Shown here piece after piece: positions 13,059-24,284 of a stretch of DNA of 64,000 nucleotides. Source of the stretch: Plutella xylostella. Lineage: Eukaryota; Arthropoda; Insecta; Lepidoptera; Plutellidae. Every line of letters starts with the position of its first letter. Positions within the stretch are counted from its first letter, which is position 1. Below the pieces are notes generated by a model. It was not told the DNA's origin. It did not search any database and was given only the letters and a program-made list of their open reading frames with translations. A program made the translations under genes and the position numbers. The stretch lies in NCBI RefSeq assembly GCF_932276165.1, contig NC_063986.1, positions 7,452,501-7,516,500 on the forward strand, in the 5' to 3' direction.

Positions 13059-13457
13059 TAGGGGTGTTAGGGAGCTCCGTAACCGTAACCGAAACTATCG
13101 GATATCCGATATAAAAAATCATCCGTAACCGTAACCGAATCCGAAATGAAAGTTTCGGATAGTATCGGATAGATAAAACTCAATATAATATAATTATTTA
13201 TATTTATTTTTATTTTAAATAGCTGTAATAATTACTCACTGACTGATTGTAATTCCTGCCAAAAACGAAATAAAACTACTTTATTACCTATTAGTATTTT
13301 ACTTTTAAAGTTCCTTAAAAATATAATATCCGTAACCGAAAGTAACGGATAATCCGAAATAATTTATTATCCGTATCCGTAACCGTATCCGGTATAATAA
13401 TCATTCCTATATCTGTATCCAATCCGTAACCGAAATTTCATATCCATAACATCCCTA
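13059..13457. mobile_element. Non-autonomous hAT-like element with 8-bp target duplication
   Basis: CATAATAC occurs at 13051-13058 and again at 13458-13465, directly flanking the element. The ends are TAGGGGTGTTA and the inverted form of TAGGGATGTTAT. Inside, both flanks are packed with variants of ATCCGTAACCGAAA, forward and inverted, as in hAT subterminal repeats that bind transposase. An 8-bp duplication with short TIRs is the hAT signature. No transposase is present. Confidence 0.82.
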
Positions 13458-13469
13458 CATAATACTCCT

Positions 13470-15525
13470 GGGCTCTCTTAATCCACCATCATATCCATGA
13501 GGCTGAATCATGAAATATGACTTTATTATATTGTATATTCAGGGCTAACATCCACTGGTGAAAATAGGATGCAGCAATGCACCCTGCCTATCACGCAAAA
13601 GCGTACATAAGTTTAAAATATTGGTGTTTACATAATTGAGTAAGTACCTATGTATGAATTATAAAATTGCAATAGAACTAATTTCATGAGTAGTCTCTGT
13701 TGTAAGGTCGATCACAGTTCTTGCCCAATGCTATTCTGATACCAAAGCCTATGGGGTTAGGAAATAAATTTGCGTGATTGTCAGTGGTATTGGGAGTGTG
13801 GTTGCATCTTGCTTGAGTAATGTTTTAACGGTATACAAGAGTAGGCTATATTTTACCTATTGGGTTCAGACAAATATGACTATTTGAGATTTCTTTGTCC
13901 TATATAGGTTCGTATTAATATGATACAGTTTTAACTCAAAAAATCTTCTGTTTCATATGTTAGGTACGTAATAAACATATCTATTGGTATAGTTACTCGC
14001 ATACTTTAGTAGCCTTTTACTTAATAACAAACAGCTTAAACATGTTAGTATTTCATGATGAAGACACACGAACCTCAACACAAAGGACATGAAACGCTAG
14101 ACCACAGTAAAACGTCTTGATTCCATTTTATCTGGCAAGCCGCGGCGTACAATGCTTTCCATATCTTTTCTCGTGAGCGCTCGGCTCATGCGGAGGATGC
14201 GAATACGAAATCAGTGACGAATGTATCACAAAGGCTGACGTTATCCCCCCGAGTACGTACGGCTTTGTGCGGCCGCTCATGGAGCTCGATAAACTAATGT
14301 GCTTATACGATTCCGGTTCCTTTAAGCAGGCTAGGTAAGGATGTTGAATCTCTTACTTCTTTATTCTTTCGGTAATCGCGGTAAATACTTAGTTACCAAC
14401 TTTATCTCACTAATTTATGTGAATGTCTAATGCATCATGTAACTTATTATGATATGAGGACAGTGGCATGTTTGGAAAATTCTAAAGACTAACACTGAAA
14501 TGAAAGATGTTCCCTCCTATGACATAAAAACTAGGTAGATAAAGGAAAGAGCAAACGTTACAGCGGCTTTCACCCAAATCAAATCGTTCTGATATCTCAT
14601 TCAAGCTATCTAGTGCCGTGACTTGCGGAACCGGGCGGGAATAACACCTTTCCCTCCCTCGCCACGGGGAAAGCCGCGATGATTCAAATCAGAGATTTCA
14701 GGACGATACCCGCTTGTGTTATTCCGGTTTCCTAAGCACAAATCCAATTGTGACCGGATCCCGGGTCCCGCTGAGATTGCCTCGGCCTGCGTGAGAATGA
14801 AAACCGCCAATAATACCTTGTCATCCCGCATTATTATCTCACAATGATACCGCCGCTTTTCAGATAAAAATCTCGAATAACCAGCGATGCCATAGTAGTA
14901 ATAATGCCATTTTAAATAAATGGTATCATGAAAAATTATGCAATTATTGTGTGCTATTATAAAAATACGCTGATGTCTTTATTGTTCTTGTAGCGATACG
15001 GTGAGGTCATCCGTGAAACTACAGTGGATAAATACCGGAATTGAAAATTACTTTATTTACGCAGAGATCTGAAAGATCGTATCAGACTTTTGTACAATTT
15101 ATGAAATTGCGCGAGGTCATTACATAACTAAGGCTGAATGAAGGTAATGAAATCATTTTTATGGGATCATTTATGTAGATAGATATAAGTACTTAAACAA
15201 AATCATATTTTTTTGATCCGGATATAATTTAAATAGATTCATTGTGGAGCAAAAACTAAAGCAATTTAAATCCACGGAATTGAAATCGAAACGAACCACT
15301 CGCTGGAATTGATTTCACAAACAGCCACACACTCACGTAGGCACATACATATAAATGTAGAAGAAAGACCAAGAAACTAATCGTGTTTTTGCGTCGCGGT
15401 GCGGACTGCGATGCGATGGTTTCTCGGAGAAATCAACGCAGCGATGGCGAACTGGAGGGTTACTCTATACTGAAGAAAAACGAACGAATGAGAGCTGGCG
15501 TGCAGTCTAACTGGCATTTTTAATA
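13470..15525. other. Intergenic, no gene seen
   Basis: No exon or repeat structure recognised with confidence. The open frame at 14610-14831 on the minus strand has no known domain. Confidence 0.4.
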
Positions 15526-15531
15526 CACTGT

Positions 15532-15624
15532 CTATCGATAGCTGACAGTTACTCATACGACTTTGACACATAAAAAGTTACATTCTGTCAAAATCGTATG
15601 AAAGTAACTTCCAGCTATCGATAG
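15532..15624. repeat. Palindromic element with CTATCGATAG ends
   Basis: CTATCGATAGCTG...AGTTACT...CATACGA.TTTGACA at 15532-15570 is answered by its reverse complement at 15577-15624. The loop is only a few bases, so nearly the whole segment is one hairpin. It is probably a small foldback MITE. Confidence 0.6.
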
Positions 15625-15949
15625 ATAGAGTTATTGAAATTGGCAGCACTACAACGAGATAGAGTATCAAGCCCCAGCGCTGCGAAGCTTCGTTTATCGT
15701 AATATAGAGTTACCCCCCTGGCCCGTTGCACCTCGGCTTTTTGCGCCTACTCGCCTCCAGGTCCAATGATAAATGATACCTCTATGCTACCGACTAACCA
15801 ATTCACACTAATCAAGCGAAATTACACCCTAACACCGGCAACTAAGCTTGCATATGGTTAGGAACTACAGTGCAGAGCATTGTACCGTATGTAGACCCGA
15901 CTTGTATGGGAAATTATGACAACTTACTACATGCAAAGTGAATTGGCGT

Positions 15950-16405
15950 AGGATATGCCGTTATTAATTCCCAATTAGAAGTCACATATTATAATTATAT
16001 AAAATACAATTCTGTGAATAAAAATATCTAAAATAAATTATTTAATAAGGACATCTTATCTCTTTATTTTAAAGTATGAATAGTACCTAAGTAAAAAATA
16101 AAATAAAATATCATTTATTACAAGATTAAGCTACCTGCAATGAGTATTATAAGTACACTAAATGCATATGTTCATTAAGTACATCTATGTAATCTTTAAT
16201 AATAACTTGTAATAGCATAAGTTACTAAATTTACACTAGTAATAGATATATATACCTATTAGTTGTGTAACTTACCTAATTTGTTTGTATAAATGCGAGT
16301 CTTTGTCTCCCGCTAAACTGAACTGCAGTTTGGGAGTATATATATGTAATTTGTAAGTTATACTCTGATCAACAATAAACGTTTATAAAAAAAAAAAAAA
16401 AAAAA
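15950..16405 (+). repeat. Possible retrocopied transcript end (AATAAA followed by poly-A)
   Basis: AATAAA at about 16373-16378 is followed within ten bases by a run of about 20 A at 16386-16405. This is the look of a reverse-transcribed polyadenylated 3' end. No coding region is recognisable upstream and I found no flanking duplication, so the left border and source are unknown. Confidence 0.35.
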
Positions 16406-17959
16406 TGATAGAGGTGTTGTGGTTTGTTCATAGATTTTTTTCTGGCTATTACTTTCTCAGCTATTGCAACACCCAGGCTTGCTACTCCAGTTTACTCGGG
16501 AGCTAGGCTGGCTGAGCTGAAATCAAGGGGATATGTACAAAGGTTCCACTCGAGAGAGCCACGTACAGGAACTTCACCCCCTATCAGAACAGAACAGAAC
16601 AGAACAGAATGGGCTATTATTATTTATTTATTAGTGCTCCATTGCAAACAACAGCCACTTTAGTGATGATAAGCTATACTTTAGAAGAAAAAGCCCTAGT
16701 ATTTTCTGAACTGGCTGTAAATAAGGCAGGCAATTTTAAATTTACATAAACTTTATTATTATGTATTTAAGTTTATGGAAATTTAACAACATGTTCTGTA
16801 TAAATTTTACTAGCACTCTGTTGGAGGTAACCACAGCAAATTTCCCGAGACTTGTTCATATCTTAGAGCGACATCCGGCGGCCATGTTACCGGAAGCTGT
16901 CGACGCGTGGTGCGCCGGAAGTGACGACAGAACGCCCTATCTCGAGCGCTGATTGGTCGTAAACCCGCGCGGCTCTTGATAAGAAGACCTTCCAATAGGT
17001 TTCTTGATGGCATCTTATTATTAAAGTTTGCACTTAATAATGAAGCTTCAACCGTGGGGCTGATTCACATTTTAGATAATATTTTAAGAGTTAACATAAA
17101 GAACGTGCACTGTGTGAATTAAAATTTCATAGGTAGGTCTTACCTATCTTACCCCTACCTACTTGATGAAATTTTAAAATGAATAAAAAATATAGGTACA
17201 AAAACCACAAGCACTTTATATTCCAGCAAGTGAGCGTATAAAATTGAATTTACAGTTAAATTTTAGAGCCCTAACAAATAAATCTGGTCTCCTTACGAGC
17301 CATTTCATGATTCGAACGAAAAAGCGCACGCCTGGCCGCCATTCTTTCTGTGCATCGAATTCCCTTCACAAAGGTTCAACCAAGTCTTGCAAAAATTCAC
17401 CCATCTACCGACAATGGAAAGTAAACCGTACTACGAAGCATCAGGGTTTTATCGTGTGAAGAGAATGGTTGGTTTGTCTGTTGGAAAGAGTTGCGTGCCC
17501 GAGCCCTCGCCTCTTTTGTTTTAATTTCTCGTGGATCACTAATTGCCGAGGATGGCGCGTTTTAAACCCCACAAACGTTTTTAACAACCATCTCATTGCA
17601 TTTTAAATTATAGGATTATAATTTCTTTTTCCCTTTTTTTCATTGCTTCTCTGTAAGTATACCTACGTCCCTAGTGAAAGAGATATAATTTTTCTAGTAG
17701 GTAAGTATGTTATTAATTTTCTTCCAATAAGATTCTATGTTTTTATTTGACAATCTTACACGACGTAGTCTACCTATTAAACTGTTAGTTTTACTCTCGC
17801 TATTTACATAATAATTTATCGTATACAAAACAAGTCAGTCTATTACGAGTTATCAATGTTCCCATTATCATACTGCAGGTCGGCGTTAGATTTTAAAACT
17901 CACAAACTGAAATAAATACTTACAGCACATATATATTTTTTACATTTTAATTAATATAT
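16406..17959. other. Intergenic with a short (GAACA)n microsatellite
   Basis: A GAACA repeat lies at about 16587-16610. A GC-rich patch sits at 16860-16975. No exon recognised. The stretch ends at the left LTR of the gypsy element. Confidence 0.4.
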
Positions 17960-18374
17960 TTTTAGGAAAATGGGCCAAATTTACTTAAAAAAAAACAATT
18001 ACTAAACAAGAAAATCAACCTTACACTTTATTCACTTTTTACAGACCTCAAAAATCACCTATTTACACGATAATTAACACTAAAACTAGCCTAAACCTAA
18101 AGTAAACTCAACTAAGCTACAATGATTACAAGAAAACCGAACTAAAGATTAAATTCACAAAATAACCACAATTTAACAAATTCTACGGGTAACCGAAAAT
18201 AACCTAGTCCTAACGAATGGTTGACACGACCGCTCCGCTCAAGCGCCAGGGAAAAGTGAAGGAGCTGCCCGCGCGCCACCGTGAGGCGACTTCCCCCGCC
18301 CGGCGCGTCAGCGATGACGTAGACCGGGTGGCCAGCCTCTGACCACGTGACTCCGCAGGCTCAATTCCCCAACA
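17960..18374 (-). repeat. 3' LTR of the gypsy element
   Basis: 415 bp, matching 23556-23970 base for base as far as I can follow by eye. In element orientation it starts TGTTGGGG and ends CCTAAAA, so it lacks the common CA end. Some gypsy lineages also lack it. Confidence 0.9.
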
Positions 18375-18561
18375 CGGCCGCTCCTGACAGAAGGTCGTCC
18401 TCGGCCTTCCTTGTGGTACTTGGCTGGGACTCCAACAGGCTCCCAGCTGAGGCCTCCGGATGAGTGGACTCGTCTGCTCCATTGTCAGCCCTCCTTGATG
18501 TGCTTGGCTGTGACTCCATCGGACTCTCAGCTGAAGCCTCTGGGTTAGTGGGCCCGTCAGC

Positions 18562-18648
18562 CTGGGTGAAGGCGCCTATCGGCGCCTCCCCCACAGTTAG
18601 GGTAAAACTGAATAAGTCCCTTATGGCCGACTTCAGTAAATAGGTTTC

Positions 18649-18687
<39 letters not shown>
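18562..18687 (+). mobile_element. Nested poly-A-tailed insert with 12-bp target duplication
   Basis: GGGCCCGTCAGC occurs at 18550-18561 and again at 18688-18699. Between the copies lie about 90 bp of unrelated sequence ending in a run of about 35 A on the plus strand. Direct duplication plus a poly-A tail indicates target-primed insertion of a short LINE 3' end or SINE into the gypsy element, in the opposite orientation. I cannot name the source family. Confidence 0.8.
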
Positions 18688-18691
<4 letters not shown>

Positions 18692-18794
18692 CCGTCAGCT
18701 TCATGGTCTGCGTCTGAAATTATCAAACATGAGTTTAGTCATAATCATGTACTCGGTCCAGCAGGGACTAACTCAATAGGCGATGATGACAAAT

Positions 18795-19190
18795 AAGGAG
18801 GAAGCACTGCGTGAAGTTATCCTTGTTAATCATCGTAACACATAAGGAGGAAGCACTACGTGAAGCTATCCTTAGCAAATAATAAAATACACAAGGAGGA
18901 AACACTCCGTGAAGCTATCCTTCGCAAACAAATAACAAAACATACAAGGAGGAAGCACTACGTGAAGCTGTCCTTGGCAAACAAATAATAGAACATACAA
19001 GGAGGAAGCACTCCGTGAAGCTATCCTTGGCAAACAAATAACAAAACATACAAGGAGGAAGCACTACGTGAAGCTATCCTTGGCAAACAAATAACAAAAC
19101 ATACAAGGAGGAAGCACTACGTGAAGCTATCCTTGGCAAACAAATAATAAAACATACAAGGAGGAAGCACTACGTGAAGCTATCCTTGAT
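18795..19190 (-). repeat. Eight-unit tandem repeat (49-53 bp) with AAGGA/TCCTT stems
   Basis: Units start at 18795, 18844, 18893, 18946, 18999, 19052, 19105 and 19158. The first two intervals are 49 bp and the rest 53 bp. Each unit holds AAGGAGGAAGCACTACGTG and closes with TCCTT, so AAGGA...TCCTT can form a short stem in every copy. The array lies between the pol stop and the 3' LTR. A role in element RNA or as an enhancer is possible but not shown. Confidence 0.85.
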
Positions 19191-19192
19191 AT

Positions 19193-22100
19193 TCACTCAC
19201 CCTCAAAGTATGCAGCACACACTTCAGGAGCCCACTCGCCTCTCCAGAGCTTCATGTACTCGGCAGCCGCTTGGGTGGTCTTGCCGTATGAGCCGGTCAC
19301 CAACTTAAGCTCATACCGCCCGTGGGGAAGAGCCTTCACGACTCGATAAGGCCCGCGCATACCGGAATCAAGTTTCCCAGTCATCTGCGCGTTCTTCACT
19401 ACAAACACAAGTGAATTAATCTCAAAGTGTCTTGGCTGAGTGCGTCCTTTATTTACAGAGTCGTCCTGGTTTGTTTTATTTTGAACCAAACGCTCTGAGG
19501 CACGCTGCCTTGTCATTTCACGCAAAGCCTCCCTATTCGGTCGTGACCCTTGAAGCGCTACGTCTCTAACCAGGCTGCGTATAACTGGGGTAGCACCATC
19601 GATGCCAACCAATAAGTTGAGTGGGGAGCACTGAGTGGTCTTGTGTTTCGTTATATTCAGTACTAGTTGTAATTTCCACATTACACTGGACCACTCATTG
19701 TTTCGGAAGTTAGTCTCTATCCTGATCATGTTCAGTACAGTGCGGCAATATCTCTCCACCTGACCATTCGATTGATGCATTTCTGGTGTTATGAAGTGCA
19801 TGTCACTACCTACATCGGTTACCCAGTCTGAGAAGTCTTTACTTTGGAACATCCTCCCGCGATCGGCGACAATTAATTTAGGGGACCCAAACAAGAATAC
19901 TACATTTGTCAATACTTTCTTAAGCTCGCTAGTTTCCTGTTTATACATTGGGTAAAGCAAACAGTATTTGGAAAATGCGTCTACGACAATGAGTACATAT
20001 CGGTAACCATTTGATTCAGGCAGAGGGCCTAATGCATCTACATGTATTGTTTCAAAAGGGGAATCTGGTTTTTCCCATGAATGAATAGGCTGATGAGGGG
20101 CCCTAGGTACCTTTTTATGGGACAAACAAACAACGCAATGTGAGACATATTTTTGAGCAAATGTTCGAAGCCCAGGAAACCAAAAGTGTTTCATGATCAA
20201 ATCTATTGTCTTATCTGAGCCTGGGTGTTCATGTTCATCATGAAAGACCCTAAGGAGACTTAGCCTATGTCCCTTGGGTATGAAACACAGCAGTCTTGGA
20301 GCTTCACCTACTGGACTGTATTTATAGTACAGCACGTCATTCTTTTTCACGTATTGGTTTGAATCTAATTGTCCGTCTGTCAGTTTTTGTAAAAGCGTCT
20401 GTGTTTCTTCATCAGCAGCTTGTGCGATTTGAGCCCAGTTGTGAGGCTTCCCAACAGTGCACATACTTACAGGATTCCGACTCAAATAGTCAGCGTGTGC
20501 CAGATTTGACCCTTTTCGGTACTCAAGCGAGAAATTAAAATCCTGTAAATATGCCCACCATCTACAAACCCGCGGTAACAGATCTTGTTTGTGTTGTGTT
20601 AGCTTCAAAGCATTGCAGTCTGTAACAACCGTGAACTCTAGTCCAATCAGATAATGCCTGAAATGCTGTAAAGCTTTCACAACCGCCAACGTTTCCAGGT
20701 CGTAAGAGTGATATTTACTCTCTGCCCCCTGTGTCCTACGACTGAAATACGCTACGACGCGTTTATGGCCCGTTTCATGCACCTGAATTAAAACTGCCCC
20801 GTATCCGATCGAACTGGCGTCGGTATGAACTTCAGTTCTTAACTTGGGGTCATAAATGGCTAACACCGGTTCGTTCGTCAGGTACTCAATTATTTCCCTT
20901 CTAACGCGCTCTTGTTCGTCACCCCATTCAAAGTCTACCCCCTTCTGCGTCAGTTTAGTGATACAAGCTGTTTTTGTAGCGAAACCAGGTATGTATCGGC
21001 GAAAATAACTAGCCAGACCGATGAACTGCCGTACTTGCTTAACATTCTTTGGCTTTGGCGATTCAACAAGGGCTGCGACTTTTTGTGCACTCGGCCGTAC
21101 CTGACCTTCACTAATAGTTCGACCGAGATACTCTATTTCTGTGCACAGAAATGAACATTTAGCAAGATTTATAGAAAAACCCGCGGCCGTCAAAGTCTTA
21201 AGGACCTGACGTAAAAGGACAAATCCTCGTTCTACTGATCCACTTAATAGGAGTACGTCATCGATATAGACCAGCGCATCTCCTGGCTCAATGAAATCAC
21301 GTAAAGTTTTTGCAATTATCCTTTGATAGACAACTGGCGCGTTAGCAAGACAATTGGGCATCTTCAGGTATTCATAATGCCCTTCGGGCGTTACGAACCC
21401 CGTAAGAGGCACGGACTCCTTTTCCATGGCTATTTGATGGAATCCCGTAGCCATGTCCAGGCTCGTAAAGTACTTAGTCTGGCCCAGTCTGTCTATATGA
21501 TCGTCTATACGTGGCAATGGGAACCGATCCTTTACCGTGATTTCATTAAGCTTCCTAAAATCCACACACATACGGTCTTGTCCATTCTTCTTCTTCACAA
21601 GAAGTATTGGGCTTGAATACTCCGACTCAGATTCCTGTATGACCCCCTTATCCAATAAATCCTTAACTATTTCCCGCACGCGTAAATTCTCGGGTTGTGA
21701 AAGACGGTAAGGTCTGTACTTAATTGGCACATCACTGTTTAGTTTAATAGACATGCTTCCAGTGTTGACTGTTGACGACGCGGTACCAGATATGAAACTG
21801 TCCGAGAATTCATCAATAATTTGATGCAGTTGTTTTAAATCATCTCCTACTAAAGTAGTTTTGAAGGAAGCATGGCTATCAGACCCAACAGTAAACACGG
21901 ATAGTGGATCCTCTCGACGTAGGTATTTGCTTCCGTCGCTTTTGCGAATAAACGTCACGCCTCTCCTGTCTAGCACATCGGTACCGATAATCACTGGTGT
22001 ATTCAAGTATTCGTCCTCAACCACGAATAAGTCTACTTCTAGAGCGACTTCATCAAACTCGACCGGCAATGTAACGTAGTACGTAGTTTCAATTTCCTGG

Positions 22101-22642
22101 CTACCTATGCCTCTAATAACACGAAAAGCTGGTTTACGTTCACACTTAAAATGTTTAAGTACTGCCGAAGAAATCAACGAAATACCGTTCGCTCCCGTAT
22201 CAATCAAAACGTCAGTAGGTACGCCCTGAATCACCGCTACACTTATATCAGAACGTCCTTTCTCTAATTCGCGACAAAAATTCACTGTATGATTGCTTCG
22301 TCCCTCCGCTTTTTGTTTCGCAAAACACTTGTCTATTTTATGCCCAGGTTTTTTGCAAAAAGAACATGGTTCTGTTGGTGGCTGACTCTGTGGTCGTACA
22401 TTTGCATTAGAACTTGTGCTGGCTACACTTGGTCTATCGGCTTTAAATCTTTTGTTGCAAAAAGCCTGGGTATGACCTGCTTGACCACATGAAAAACATC
22501 TACCGTCACTGAATTTGCGTTTTCGATTATCGGACGGTCGTTGGAATCCCGTATTGTTTCGTGGTGTCACTGAGGGTAGATTTGTTTTTCTCGTATCTGG
22601 TTTTACATAAATCGAAAAGTAATCGACTAACTCATTTGGCAT
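19193..22642 (-). CDS. Gypsy pol polyprotein (nucleocapsid, protease, RT, RNase H, integrase)
   Basis: 1149 residues from the first ATG; the open frame extends about 65 bases further upstream into the end of gag. Two CCHC zinc knuckles lie at residues 49-62 and 93-106. The aspartic protease motif LIDTGA is near 146-151. Reverse transcriptase follows with the YIDD catalytic motif. RNase H has HTDAS. Integrase has its N-terminal His/Cys zinc site and a catalytic Asp...Asp-35-Glu arrangement ending in NGQVE. The conserved MPFGL.NAP block of gypsy RTs reads MPNCLANAP here, a change at a normally invariant Phe-Gly. Otherwise the frame is uninterrupted. The zinc knuckles belong to Gag in most relatives, so the frame boundary here falls inside Gag. 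Confidence 0.93.
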   Translation of the reverse strand: MPNELVDYFSIYVKPDTRKTNLPSVTPRNNTGFQRPSDNRKRKFSDGRCFSCGQAGHTQAFCNKRFKADRPSVASTSSNANVRPQSQPPTEPCSFCKKPGHKIDKCFAKQKAEGRSNHTVNFCRELEKGRSDISVAVIQGVPTDVLIDTGANGISLISSAVLKHFKCERKPAFRVIRGIGSQEIETTYYVTLPVEFDEVALEVDLFVVEDEYLNTPVIIGTDVLDRRGVTFIRKSDGSKYLRREDPLSVFTVGSDSHASFKTTLVGDDLKQLHQIIDEFSDSFISGTASSTVNTGSMSIKLNSDVPIKYRPYRLSQPENLRVREIVKDLLDKGVIQESESEYSSPILLVKKKNGQDRMCVDFRKLNEITVKDRFPLPRIDDHIDRLGQTKYFTSLDMATGFHQIAMEKESVPLTGFVTPEGHYEYLKMPNCLANAPVVYQRIIAKTLRDFIEPGDALVYIDDVLLLSGSVERGFVLLRQVLKTLTAAGFSINLAKCSFLCTEIEYLGRTISEGQVRPSAQKVAALVESPKPKNVKQVRQFIGLASYFRRYIPGFATKTACITKLTQKGVDFEWGDEQERVRREIIEYLTNEPVLAIYDPKLRTEVHTDASSIGYGAVLIQVHETGHKRVVAYFSRRTQGAESKYHSYDLETLAVVKALQHFRHYLIGLEFTVVTDCNALKLTQHKQDLLPRVCRWWAYLQDFNFSLEYRKGSNLAHADYLSRNPVSMCTVGKPHNWAQIAQAADEETQTLLQKLTDGQLDSNQYVKKNDVLYYKYSPVGEAPRLLCFIPKGHRLSLLRVFHDEHEHPGSDKTIDLIMKHFWFPGLRTFAQKYVSHCVVCLSHKKVPRAPHQPIHSWEKPDSPFETIHVDALGPLPESNGYRYVLIVVDAFSKYCLLYPMYKQETSELKKVLTNVVFLFGSPKLIVADRGRMFQSKDFSDWVTDVGSDMHFITPEMHQSNGQVERYCRTVLNMIRIETNFRNNEWSSVMWKLQLVLNITKHKTTQCSPLNLLVGIDGATPVIRSLVRDVALQGSRPNREALREMTRQRASERLVQNKTNQDDSVNKGRTQPRHFEINSLVFVVKNAQMTGKLDSGMRGPYRVVKALPHGRYELKLVTGSYGKTTQAAAEYMKLWRGEWAPEVCAAYFEGE

Positions 22643-22698
22643 TAATTTAGCGTTTACGGCCGATGCTCGAAGCTGTGGGTCTGCTATACCGCGAATAA

Positions 22699-23433
22699 TT
22701 ACCGCAGAATCAGTTCTTCACTCATCCCTTTTACTATGCGAAGTCGCAATAAAGATCGACGCACGTAATCCGAATACGTAGGGTAGTTATCAGAATTTTT
22801 TATCATGACATCGAATAAAATGTTCGCAATATCTAACCGCCTAGGACAAAGGGGTATGAACTCTTTTTTAAAGTTACTCCAACTACGATCTTGGGTAACC
22901 CACTCATTCAGCCAGTTTCGACCATCGCCCTTTAAACAATTACCGATTCGCGAAAGGCACTCATTATCAGACCAACCGTTTAACAGTTTCGCTCGATCGA
23001 CCTCTTCACACCAAACATCTATGTCATGCAAGCTGGGATCGAAGTTGGAAATATAAAAATGGTTAGATCTCACCGGGTAATTGATGGATTTTATCGCATC
23101 TGCAATTTTGTCGGCAATGGTCATCGCGGACGACTGTGCATCGCTCGGGGGCGGCGGCGGTGGCGTCCCTTGTAGCTGCGGCCTCTCTGCAGCGGACCCA
23201 GGGCGCGCCGGGGGCGCCTCGTCTCTCGAACCAGCTTGAGAAACGCTCGGCGGTAACGGTGTGTCAACCCTATGTGGTGAAGATACACTCGGTTTCTCTA
23301 ACGCAATGACACGCTCACGTAGCAATAGTAACTGCTGCCTGAGTTCGTCGTCGGGCGTTCTATCTCGATGCCTACGCTTTTCCCTACCACGTGTACGACT
23401 ACGAGGTCTACGACTCCTATGATGATCGGACAT
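22699..23433 (-). pseudogene. Gypsy gag, N-terminal part, cut by a frame change
   Basis: 244 residues from an ATG at 23433. The first 30 are Arg/Ser-rich, followed by a leucine-rich coiled segment and a Pro-rich linker. From about residue 120 comes the Retrotrans_gag-type capsid region, with FDP, W..E and GDGRNWL-like blocks. The frame stops at 22699 in the middle of the capsid homology. The homology continues immediately in the pol frame, offset by -1. This is either a programmed -1 shift or a one-base loss. The site lacks an obvious heptanucleotide slippery sequence, and a break inside capsid is an odd place for programmed frameshifting, so I favour damage. Confidence 0.75.
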
Positions 23434-23555
23434 GACTTACAAGATTGAGGTTAAACAATAAGTTTTTTTTCTTTTAATCACAAATAATTTGAAAATTTAG
23501 ATATCAGGACACAAAGCGGAAGCGGATTGGACAATGAATCCAATCCCACTTCTGA

Positions 23556-23970
23556 TTTTAGGAAAATGGGCCAAATTTACTTAAAAAAAAACAATTACTA
23601 AACAAGAAAATCAACCTTACACTTTATTCACTTTTTACAGACCTCAAAAATCACCTATTTACACGATAATTAACACTAAAACTAGCCTAAACCTAAAGTA
23701 AACTCAACTAAGCTACAATGATTACAAGAAAACCGAACTAAAGATTAAATTCACAAAATAACCACAATTTAACAAATTCTACGGGTAACCGAAAATAACC
23801 TAGTCCTAACGAATGGTTGACACGACCGCTCCGCTCAAGCGCCAGGGAAAAGTGAAGGAGCTGCCCGCGCGCCACCGTGAGGCGACTTCCCCCGCCCGGC
23901 GCGTCAGCGATGACGTAGACCGGGTGGCCAGCCTCTGACCACGTGACTCCGCAGGCTCAATTCCCCAACA
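23556..23970 (-). repeat. 5' LTR of the gypsy element
   Basis: 415 bp, the partner of 17960-18374. It should carry the element promoter in the minus orientation. I see no canonical TATA box that I would commit to. The leader between this LTR and the gag ATG is about 120 bp. Confidence 0.9.
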
Positions 23971-24284
23971 ATATAGTATAAACCGTTATAAGCCTACAAG
24001 TACATAGGTAATAGGTACATATATTCCCCGGAGCGGTCCCGAGCGGCTGGAGGCAGCGCGAAGGTGCGCGCTGTTTTTGTGTCCAAATGGCGAAATAATG
24101 ACAGGCATACGCGGCGCCTGGCCCGGCCGCTCAACTCGACATGTTTCTACGGGCTGGTTTTTGTTTCCGTGGTCAACTTTAACCCCAGTTCTAATTTTGT
24201 TGGTTTCTAAACTAATGGTCGCCATTTTTGACCAATGGTTATTACTAGCGACCGTAGGCTTCCTATTCATCTAGTTAGATATTT

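Larger units (their letters stand above)
17960..23970 (-). mobile_element. Ty3/gypsy LTR retrotransposon, 6.0 kb, minus strand
   Basis: Two 415-bp LTRs enclose a gag frame and a long pol frame in the order protease, reverse transcriptase, RNase H, integrase. That order defines Ty3/gypsy. ATAT flanks both ends (17956-17959 and 23971-23974), consistent with a 4-bp target duplication. The LTRs look identical by eye, so the insertion should be young. Even so, gag is interrupted, the RT has an altered motif, and a poly-A-tailed sequence has inserted near the 3' LTR. There is no envelope frame. An eight-copy hairpin array occupies the pol-LTR interval. Confidence 0.93.
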
